A DNA stretch of 14,948 nucleotides from JAUSIK01 sp964362915 (lineage in GTDB: Archaea > Nanobdellota > Nanobdellia > Pacearchaeales > GW2011-AR1). The DNA lies in NCBI GenBank assembly GCA_964362915.1, contig CAYIGH010000024.1, forward strand, positions 1 through 14,948. The letters run 5' to 3'. Made by a program: the position numbers and the translations under genes. Below the pieces are notes generated by a model that made no database searches, had not been told where the DNA came from, and was given only the letters and a program-made list of their open reading frames with translations. This document shows, one piece after another, positions 8,486-13,150 of the stretch. Every line of letters begins with the position of its first letter. Positions within the stretch are counted from its first letter, which is position 1.

Positions 8486-8543
8486 AGCAATCTTCGGATT
8501 GTGAGTATGATCCCCGGTGATCTAGGGGTTGCCGGACGCTTTA
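8486..8543 (+). ncRNA. Conserved hairpin element, copy 1 (candidate small RNA or leader)
   Basis: This stretch closely matches 14376-14437. Shared blocks are AGCAATCTT, then after 12-13 unrelated bases AT(G/A)ATCCC(C/A)GGTGATC, a short variable loop, and GGGGTTGCC(G/T)GA(C/T)GCTTTAA. A nine-pair hairpin forms between 8514-8522 and 8527-8535 with loop TAGG. Its 5' arm contains GGTGATC, complementary to the conserved 3' tail of 16S rRNA. A second small hairpin, CAATC-TTCG-GATTG (8488-8501), is present only in this copy. No gene follows directly: the next gene, at 8602, has its own TATA box. This copy may therefore be a free-standing RNA or a leader that lost its gene. Its class is not recognised. 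The sequence match and pairing are seen directly; the function is inferred. Confidence 0.5.
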
Positions 8544-8568
8544 ATTTCCAGTAATCAAAATAACCTAA

Positions 8569-8580
8569 ATATTTAAATAT
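8569..8580 (+). promoter_or_regulatory. TATA box of the MNT-HEPN operon
   Basis: ATATTTAAATAT, centred near 8575, lies 27 bases before the ATG at 8602. This predicts a leaderless mRNA starting at that ATG. Confidence 0.6.
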
Positions 8581-8595
8581 GGTATAATCTACCAT
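8579..8595 (+). promoter_or_regulatory. Palindromic candidate operator ATGGTA-N5-TACCAT
   Basis: A perfect six-base inverted repeat with a five-base spacer lies between the TATA box and the predicted transcript start of the MNT gene. A protein bound here would block the initiation complex. Because the downstream protein carries an N-terminal helix-turn-helix-like region and belongs to a toxin-antitoxin-like pair, self-repression is a natural reading. This is inferred from position and symmetry. Confidence 0.5.
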
Positions 8596-8601
8596 AGTAT
8601 T

Positions 8602-9216
8602 ATGGCAAAATATAAGAATACAGAAATCAAGTTAAGCTCTAAAGAGAAGCTGTTAAAATATTTAATAGAGAATAAAAACCCCCAATCAATAAGGAAGATC
8701 TCTGGTTCAACGCTTATTGATTATAAGAATACCTATAACATAGTTAAAAAGCTTCAGCCAGATACGATATTAAAAGAGAAATTTGGAAATACTAGTATGA
8801 TTAAGATAAAGCTGGTGCTAAACCAGGATATCTTTTCTGTTGAGAATAAAAGGACAGCCCAATTTCTGAAAGAAAACAAACAATTGGAATTAGTTAAAAA
8901 AGATGTTGAAGATATTGGCTATCCCTTTCTTGTGGTTTTGGTTTTCGGTTCATATGTTAAAAAAACCCAAACAAAAAAATCAGATATAGACCTTTGTATA
9001 ATTTGTGATAATCATGAAGAATCTATGAAATTAATATCGAAATTAGAATTGTTACCAATTAAACTAGAAATTCATAACTTCACAATGAAAGAGTTTGAGT
9101 CTATGCTAAAAACAAAAGAGGATAATCTAGGAAAGGAAATTGTTAAAAACAACATTATTCTTTATGGAACAGAGAACTATTACAATTTAATATCAAAATG
9201 GATGAAAAAAGAGTAA
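8602..9216 (+). CDS. HTH-fused minimal nucleotidyltransferase (MNT; MntA-like antitoxin of a MNT-HEPN pair)
   Basis: This 204-residue protein has a winged-helix-like N-terminus at about 12-70 and a nucleotidyltransferase core from about 105. The core shows the family motif: G116-S117, then D128-I-D130 (F-G-S-Y-V ... S-D-I-D-L). E156 in L-E-I-H-N-F is a likely third metal ligand. MNTs of this family can move AMP from ATP onto a partner protein, and in MNT-HEPN pairs they silence the HEPN toxin. The ATG at 8602 is fixed by the TATA spacing. The next gene overlaps by 19 bases, so the two are translationally coupled. The palindrome in the promoter fits autoregulation by the HTH. Both catalytic Asp residues are kept, so activity is expected. 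The specific target is inferred from the family, not seen. Confidence 0.85.
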   Translation: MAKYKNTEIKLSSKEKLLKYLIENKNPQSIRKISGSTLIDYKNTYNIVKKLQPDTILKEKFGNTSMIKIKLVLNQDIFSVENKRTAQFLKENKQLELVKKDVEDIGYPFLVVLVFGSYVKKTQTKKSDIDLCIICDNHEESMKLISKLELLPIKLEIHNFTMKEFESMLKTKEDNLGKEIVKNNIILYGTENYYNLISKWMKKE

Positions 9217-9716
9217 AAATAGCTGAGAACAACTTTAAGAATTACCTTAGAGATGGATTGATTAAAAAAGAATCTTTTAAAGATGTAGTTTACCAAACAT
9301 ATTTGAAAAATGCAACCGAAAGTTTGAATGTTGCAAGCGAAGTATTAAAAAATAAGACTTCTTCCTTGTGGGTCGTTGTGAGTAGTTATTATTCAATGTT
9401 TTATATTGCTTCCGCCCATCTTTATAAGAAAGGATACAAAGCAGGACAGGAAATTGTTCATCAAGTTGTTAATGAATCTCTTATTGTGTTGTCTAAGAGT
9501 GATTTGGAAAAACATTTTCTGGAAGAGTATGAAGAAGAAAAAGAAAAAGCTCTTGCGGCATCTGAAAATCTACTAAAAGATTATGAGTTTGAGAAAACAA
9601 AGAGAGCGAGATTTCAATATGAAACAACAGAAGAGATAAAAGAGGCAAAGGCAAAGACTTCCCTGGAAAGAGCAAAGAATTTTGTTGCGGTTATAAGACA
9701 GTTATTGGGAGAGTGA
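9198..9716 (+). CDS. HEPN-domain protein, partner of the MNT (toxin-like, no evident RX4-6H motif)
   Basis: This all-helical protein of 172 residues overlaps the 3' end of the MNT gene by 19 bases. The core L-W-V-V-V-S-S-Y-Y-S-M-F-Y-I-A-S-A-H-L (about 57-75), followed by a G-Y-K turn and I-V-H-Q-V-V, matches the long HEPN helices. The K-R-A-R-F-Q-Y-E stretch near 135-141 matches the late conserved helix. Toxic HEPN ribonucleases normally carry R-x(4-6)-H. I checked each Arg against the three histidines (74, 88, 106) and found no such pair. This copy may therefore bind rather than cut RNA, or act as a substrate-binding partner to the nucleotidyltransferase. The Y-Y-S residues are possible AMP acceptors by analogy with other pairs, which is inference. 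An alternative is a sub-family with a different active site. Confidence 0.8.
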   Translation: MDEKRVKIAENNFKNYLRDGLIKKESFKDVVYQTYLKNATESLNVASEVLKNKTSSLWVVVSSYYSMFYIASAHLYKKGYKAGQEIVHQVVNESLIVLSKSDLEKHFLEEYEEEKEKALAASENLLKDYEFEKTKRARFQYETTEEIKEAKAKTSLERAKNFVAVIRQLLGE

Positions 9717-9766
9717 CGTTAAATATCTTTCAATGAAATCCTAAAGGCTTTCTCTTTCCTTACTAG

Positions 9767-9860
9767 ATTATCTAAAGATTACCACCATGGTCTTGCCATG
9801 GGGCAACAAAACCTATTAAAGAACAACTATTTCCAATTTTAATTATCTAAAGATTACCAC
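9767..9860 (+). repeat. Two direct copies of a 19-base repeat, 75 bases apart
   Basis: ATTATCTAAAGATTACCAC occurs without change at 9767-9785 and 9842-9860. TTTCC precedes each copy at the same distance. The repeat has a small internal dyad (ATCT-AA-AGAT, nearly TTATCT-AA-AGATTA). Between the copies lie two overlapping self-complementary possibilities: CCATGG-TCTTG-CCATGG (9785-9801) and TTGCC-ATGG-GGCAA (9793-9806). The gap 9717-9967 has no credible reading frame. The copies lie upstream of the methyltransferase TATA box and may be paired protein-binding sites, or the edges of a small RNA or duplication. No known element is recognised. Confidence 0.7.
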
Positions 9861-9934
9861 ATCGCTTGTGAGACGGCCTGTTTAATCTGAGGTAGTTTAC
9901 ATTTTCAGCATAGGCGATTTCTGACATAACAATC

Positions 9935-9942
9935 TATAAAAA
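9935..9942 (+). promoter_or_regulatory. TATA box of the methyltransferase gene
   Basis: TATAAAAA at 9935-9942 is centred 29 bases before ATG 9968. The mRNA should start within two or three bases of that ATG. A start at TTG 9947 would lie upstream of the predicted transcript, so ATG 9968 is preferred. Confidence 0.55.
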
Positions 9943-9967
9943 GCTATTGGTATATTATCATAATGAG

Positions 9968-10684
9968 ATGGTTATAGCTATAAAAGAATTTAAGTTTAGA
10001 AGCCGCACTATTCCTTTAAAAGTTTCAGAAGATGAGCTGTTTATGCCAAATGCAGTCACTAGGGAGTTTGCTAAAGTAGTTGATATTAGTCCTGGAAATA
10101 TTGTTTTTGACATTGGCTCAGGAGTTGGGCCCCTTGCAATCTGGGCAGCCCAAGAGCCAAGTAAACATGTGTATGCTGTCGAGATAGTGGGAGCCCAATA
10201 CATTCTTCTCCAGGAAAATATAGAAAATAATGGTGTTGCTCACAAAGTTAGTGCTTATCAAGGCAGGTTTTTTGAACCTATTCCTCCAGAAATAAAAGCA
10301 GATGTAATAATTGCTGATGTTTCCGGAATAGCAGAGGGCCCTGCCAGAGCATTAAAATGGTATCCGCCTGAAATCCCGACAGGAGGCGAAGACGGAACAG
10401 AGATGATAATTCCTTTATTAGAGCAAGCAGGCACTTATTTAGCACAGGGAGGGAGAGTTTACTTTCCAGTTGCAATTGACTTATCTGATAGTAAAAAAAT
10501 AATGAAAGTTGCTGAAGCAAGATTTGGGAGGTTGGAAGAGATGGTTGAACCTAATTTTACTTTAACAGAGGAGCAAGTCTTAAGTTTAAAGCCCTTTGAA
10601 TCACTGCCTTATGTCAATATAGGAACAAAGGGTTCGCGCAGTATATGGAGAGGAGCAATCTATAAGGCGACAAACCCCATATAA
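9968..10684 (+). CDS. Class I SAM-dependent methyltransferase (PrmA/HemK-like)
   Basis: This 238-residue Rossmann methyltransferase shows motif I, F-D-I-G-S-G-V-G-P-L-A-I, at 47-58. The acidic residue after strand 2 (E72 in Y-A-V-E-I) should hold the SAM ribose. A strand-4 motif A-D-V-I-I-A-D-V-S-G sits at 111-120. The usual N-P-P-(Y/F) of HemK and N6-adenine enzymes is replaced by A-D-V-S-G. Direct methylation of amide or adenine nitrogen by that motif is therefore unlikely, and the substrate is open. The stretch P-T-G-G-E-D-G-T-E-M-I-I-P-L-L-E (137-152) resembles the following segment of PrmA/HemK-type enzymes. The start is chosen by TATA spacing. The gene is monocistronic and faces the end of the oxidoreductase gene 36 bases away. 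Methyltransferase fold is near certain; substrate unknown (small molecule, protein or RNA). Confidence 0.85.
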   Translation: MVIAIKEFKFRSRTIPLKVSEDELFMPNAVTREFAKVVDISPGNIVFDIGSGVGPLAIWAAQEPSKHVYAVEIVGAQYILLQENIENNGVAHKVSAYQGRFFEPIPPEIKADVIIADVSGIAEGPARALKWYPPEIPTGGEDGTEMIIPLLEQAGTYLAQGGRVYFPVAIDLSDSKKIMKVAEARFGRLEEMVEPNFTLTEEQVLSLKPFESLPYVNIGTKGSRSIWRGAIYKATNPI

Positions 10685-10720
10685 AAGAGTAAATGGCAGC
10701 ATTCTGTTGGGCATAGAAAT

Positions 10721-11755
10721 TTAGAGCTTTAATTTCCACATTTCTCTTTTTTCTATTAATGTTTTTAGTATTCCCGGGACAATGCCTGTAAATACAAAAT
10801 TCTTCCAGCTAAATATCCCGCAGTATTTTCCCAGACTTATAACTAATGGAGCTTGCTTTGATTTATAGATTAATAAGGGTTTGTTATTTTCAATTGCTTT
10901 TATATTTTTCACTACTGCTCTTGCTTGTCTTAATGCATTTTGCGCAGTTTTTTCTTCTGTTATATCTGTTATGTCTCCTGCTGCAAATATATTCTTATGA
11001 TTTGTTAATTGCAGATACTCGTTTACTTTTATTTGATTGCTTTCATTTAAATTTTTTGAGAAATTCTTTTTCATAGATTCAAAATTCGGTATTATGCCTG
11101 TGCATAAGAAGACCATATCTGCTTTTAATATACTGCCTTTGTTTGTTGTGAATTTATACTTGTTGCTTTCAACAGCAATTTCGTTATAAATTATCTTGAT
11201 GCCTCTTTTTTTTAGAAACTTTTCTGCATATCTTGATGCTTCTTTAGAGTTTCTTTCTATTAATCTATCTTTTGAATGGATTATTACTATTTCTTTGTTT
11301 TTATAGTGTGTGCAAATCTCTGCTGCTAATTCTGTTCCAACTAAACCTCCACCTACAATCAGAATTTTTTTTGCTTTTTCCAATTTACTAGAACAATTTT
11401 TTAATGTTTTTGCTCTCGTTAAGATTACTATGTCTTTTTCTTTAAAAGGAGAGTTATAGCTTGAACCAGAGCATATAACTAAATAATCGAATTTTATTCT
11501 TTTATTCTTTATTTTTACTTCTTTTTCTGTTAGAGTTGTTGCACACTCTATGATTACTCCTGCTTTTTTTAGATAATTAGTATGTAGAATCTGTATTTTT
11601 TTTATATGTTCTGGCTCTACAATTGTTCTTGGAATTCCTGGTGTAAATTCAAAATAATCTTTTGAATCTATTAATGTAACATCAAAATCTTTCTCTAGCT
11701 TTCTTGCTATATAAGCGCCTGCAAAACCTCCACCAATTACAACTATCTTTTTCAT
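10721..11755 (-). CDS. FAD-dependent NAD(P)H oxidoreductase (NDH-2 / AIFM2-FSP1-like)
   Basis: This 344-residue flavoprotein begins M-K-K-I-V-V-I-G-G-G. The TTG four codons upstream (11767) is a less likely start. It shows the two-dinucleotide fold: FAD site G-G-G-F-A-G (8-13), Y-F-E-F-T-P-G (34-40) typical of NDH-2/FSP1 proteins, and NAD(P)H site G-G-G-L-V-G (135-140). The FAD-closing motif N-I-F-A-A-G-D (255-261) follows. There is no C-x(2-5)-C redox pair as in thioredoxin reductases, so electrons probably pass directly to a quinone-like or other acceptor. No transmembrane helix is seen; the C-terminus is basic and amphipathic and could touch the membrane. It follows a DoxX gene by 27 bases with no Shine-Dalgarno, so it may be the second gene of the operon or use a start inside it. 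A membrane-linked redox role with DoxX is inferred. Confidence 0.85.
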   Translation of the reverse strand: MKKIVVIGGGFAGAYIARKLEKDFDVTLIDSKDYFEFTPGIPRTIVEPEHIKKIQILHTNYLKKAGVIIECATTLTEKEVKIKNKRIKFDYLVICSGSSYNSPFKEKDIVILTRAKTLKNCSSKLEKAKKILIVGGGLVGTELAAEICTHYKNKEIVIIHSKDRLIERNSKEASRYAEKFLKKRGIKIIYNEIAVESNKYKFTTNKGSILKADMVFLCTGIIPNFESMKKNFSKNLNESNQIKVNEYLQLTNHKNIFAAGDITDITEEKTAQNALRQARAVVKNIKAIENNKPLLIYKSKQAPLVISLGKYCGIFSWKNFVFTGIVPGILKTLIEKREMWKLKL

Positions 11756-11782
11756 ATTAAAAAACAAATAAATAACTATTTT

Positions 11783-12175
11783 TTATTCTGCACTCACTGC
11801 GATTTTTCCAGGGCCTGTTAGTGCAATCCCAATAAGAGCAGCTATTCCAATTAAATGGAAAAATACATTTACCCATCCTGCCGGATTTTTCAATGCTCCG
11901 GGCAATGCCACCATTAATGCAGCTACTGCAAGAACAATTACCAATGGCCAAGCAGTATATTTTACTTTCCATCCTGTTAAGACAGAAAGGCCAAATACTA
12001 TTTCAGAGATAAGCAAAAGCCATGCCCAGAATGCAGGGCCTGGAAATCCTAGACTACCAAGCATTCCGATTATTCCGTCTGTATTTAACAATTTACTTAT
12101 ACCTGTAAAGATAAACATACCACCAATTGTTAGTCTTAGTAATGTTGGGCTGTATTCGCTATATTTTCCGTTCAT
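11783..12175 (-). CDS. DoxX-family membrane protein
   Basis: This 130-residue protein has four membrane helices (about 11-29, 48-66, 73-91, 101-120) and the DoxX pattern. In helix 1, R14, G18, F21, G25 and K28 are spaced as in the family. E58 and G62 lie in helix 2. DoxX proteins are linked to thiosulfate:quinone oxidoreductase (Acidianus DoxDA) and to membrane oxidoreductase complexes, but most members have no proven activity. Here it precedes an FAD/NAD(P)H oxidoreductase on the same strand, with a 27-base gap, which suggests a shared redox function. It is the only start in the window with a textbook ribosome site: AAGGAGGT ending five bases before ATG 12175. The family call is firm; substrate and electron path are unknown. 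Confidence 0.85.
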   Translation of the reverse strand: MNGKYSEYSPTLLRLTIGGMFIFTGISKLLNTDGIIGMLGSLGFPGPAFWAWLLLISEIVFGLSVLTGWKVKYTAWPLVIVLAVAALMVALPGALKNPAGWVNVFFHLIGIAALIGIALTGPGKIAVSAE

Positions 12176-12180
12176 TTTAT

Positions 12181-12188
12181 ACCTCCTT
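12181..12188 (-). promoter_or_regulatory. Strong Shine-Dalgarno site of DoxX
   Basis: On the minus strand AAGGAGGT (12188-12181) sits five bases before the ATG at 12175. Other starts in the window show no such site at this spacing. It marks the DoxX mRNA as one of the few here with a short ribosome-binding leader. Confidence 0.8.
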
Positions 12189-12208
12189 TCAATTAGTTGG
12201 AATTTGCC

Positions 12209-12222
12209 ATATTTAAATTTTA
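12209..12222 (-). promoter_or_regulatory. TATA box of the DoxX-oxidoreductase operon
   Basis: TAAAATTTAAATAT on the minus strand, centred near 12215, would start the RNA at about 12188. This leaves a leader of roughly 13 bases that consists almost only of the Shine-Dalgarno site. Confidence 0.5.
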
Positions 12223-12240
12223 GGGATTACTTTGCGATAG

Positions 12241-12249
12241 ATATTTATA
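12241..12249 (+). promoter_or_regulatory. TATA box of the small membrane-anchored protein
   Basis: ATATTTATA is centred 26 bases before ATG 12271, giving a leaderless transcript. It lies back to back with the DoxX promoter in a 95-base divergent spacer. Confidence 0.55.
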
Positions 12250-12270
12250 GCTAAGATTATAATTTTATAT

Positions 12271-12615
12271 ATGAAAAAAGAGGCAAGAAATAAAGATTTT
12301 ATAAAAGGCATAATCGCAGGGGCCATAATTGTTATTTTGATAGTTGTTATTTTATACTTGTCTTTAAAATCTAGGAGTTCTAATGTAAAGAATATAATTG
12401 GAGAGGATATTGTTTTTGAGGTTAGAGATGTGCATAAGGCAATAGAAAAGGATTTTCCAGGAAAAGATATTCCTGTTTATGATGATAGTTATTGCATGAA
12501 AAAATTTAGCGAGAGATACAGTGAAGAGGCGGATAAATGCAATGTTAGTAAGATAAAAACATTTTCAAGACTAAATCCGTTGGTTATTAATGTAGAATGC
12601 GTTTGTAATTCTTGA
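12271..12615 (+). CDS. Small single-pass membrane protein, unknown function
   Basis: This 114-residue protein has a basic N-terminus (M-K-K-E-A-R-N-K), one membrane helix at about 13-32 and a charged outer domain of about 80 residues. The outer domain has four cysteines: one in Y-C-M-K-K, one in D-K-C-N and two in V-E-C-V-C-N-S at the very end, so two disulfides are possible. No family is recognised. It is divergent from the DoxX operon and shares the regulatory gap with it. Its last four bases overlap the start region of the following hydrolase frame, which suggests the two once formed an operon. Orientation (domain outside) follows from the positive N-terminal end. Coding status is well supported by the promoter and membrane segment. 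Confidence 0.7.
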   Translation: MKKEARNKDFIKGIIAGAIIVILIVVILYLSLKSRSSNVKNIIGEDIVFEVRDVHKAIEKDFPGKDIPVYDDSYCMKKFSERYSEEADKCNVSKIKTFSRLNPLVINVECVCNS

Positions 12616-12959
12616 CTAGAATGGTTCAAAAAGTAGAGATTATTACTGGCGATGGCATTAAATTAGTAGGAAATCATTATAAATTTAAAAAAGGAAGCCC
12701 TGGAATTTCATTGTTTCATATGATGCCGGCTGCTAAAGAAAGCTTTGATAATTTTGCTAGGAAGTTAAATGAAGCAGGCATGGGGGTTGTTGCTATTGAT
12801 TTAAGGGGGCATGGAAAATCTCAGGACGGGCCAGAAGGATATAAAAGTTTTAAAGATGAAGAACATCAGAGAAGTATAGATGACATTAGGGCGGCTGTTG
12901 ATTTTCAAAGAAAAGAGGTGCATAATCCTCTTTTATGTCTAATTGTTCGAAGGCACTAA
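12612..12959 (+). pseudogene. Truncated alpha/beta hydrolase, N-terminal third only
   Basis: The frame (TTG 12612, or ATG 12621 giving M-V-Q-K-V) encodes the first strands of a serine hydrolase. H-M-M-P-A-A-K-E-S (about 36-44) is the oxyanion-hole region, and V-V-A-I-D-L-R-G-H-G-K-S (about 59-70) is the classic turn before the first helix. A-A-V-D-F-Q-R-K-E follows, where the nucleophile elbow G-x-S-x-G should come next. Instead the sequence runs into H-N-P-L-L-C-L-I-V-R-R-H and stops at 12957-12959. I read the other two frames past this point and neither restores a hydrolase. The catalytic Ser, Asp and His are missing; intact relatives are roughly 220-280 residues. This looks like a deletion or rearrangement break near 12940 rather than a simple frameshift. 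It is probably inactive. Confidence 0.8.
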
Positions 12960-13120
12960 ACTTTAGAGATTAAAAAATAGTTAAAGATGGCACTTCAATA
13001 CCCCCGACCACCCTCCCCAATTTAGAGATGTGTGCTTGGTTTTTCTTTCAGAAAAACAGATAGTCTTTTTCTTCGAAAAAGTATTTAATTGAAATAATCT
13101 TCCCTCCAAACAAACATAAA
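12960..13120 (+). other. Non-coding stretch with two look-alike hairpins, a C-rich tract and short repeats
   Basis: No credible frame is present. TTTAGAGAT occurs at 12962-12970 and 13021-13029, and each copy is preceded by a GGCACT (12952, 12989). A C-rich tract (13001-13018) stands out in AT-rich surroundings. Two perfect hairpins with the same three-base loop TTC follow: GTTTTTCT/AGAAAAAC at 13039-13057 and CTTTTTC/GAAAAAG at 13065-13081. This may be what remains of the sequence that truncated the hydrolase, or an unrecognised RNA. No terminal inverted repeats or transposase were found. Confidence 0.5.
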
Positions 13121-13121
13121 C

Positions 13122-13131
13122 TTAATAAATA
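13122..13131 (+). promoter_or_regulatory. TATA box of the AlaRS-like gene
   Basis: TTAATAAATA, centred near 13126, is about 25 bases before ATG 13151. A leaderless transcript is predicted, which selects ATG 13151 rather than the in-frame ATG at 13160. Confidence 0.5.
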
Positions 13132-13150
13132 TGCAAATTAATTTTACATT

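Noticed and set aside
9717..9870. Possible CRISPR remnant (repeat pair, plus CTTTCAATGAAATCC at 9728)
   Set aside because: Only two repeat units, 19 bases long with a 56-base spacer; no further units, no cas genes, and the CTTTCAAT string occurs once.
9861..9895. Box C/D small RNA near 9870-9893 (GTGAGAC and CTGA)
   Set aside because: No proper RTGATGA C box and no correctly spaced C'/D' pair; one CTGA by itself is not evidence.
12900..12999. Simple frameshift in the alpha/beta hydrolase
   Set aside because: Reading the other two frames past 12920 gives early stops and no G-x-S-x-G or later hydrolase motif, so the rest is missing rather than out of frame.
13039..13081. The two hairpins as a bacterial-type terminator
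   Set aside because: The arms are A/T runs without a GC-rich stem followed by a U-tract, and archaeal termination mostly uses U-runs; the upstream gene is already broken.
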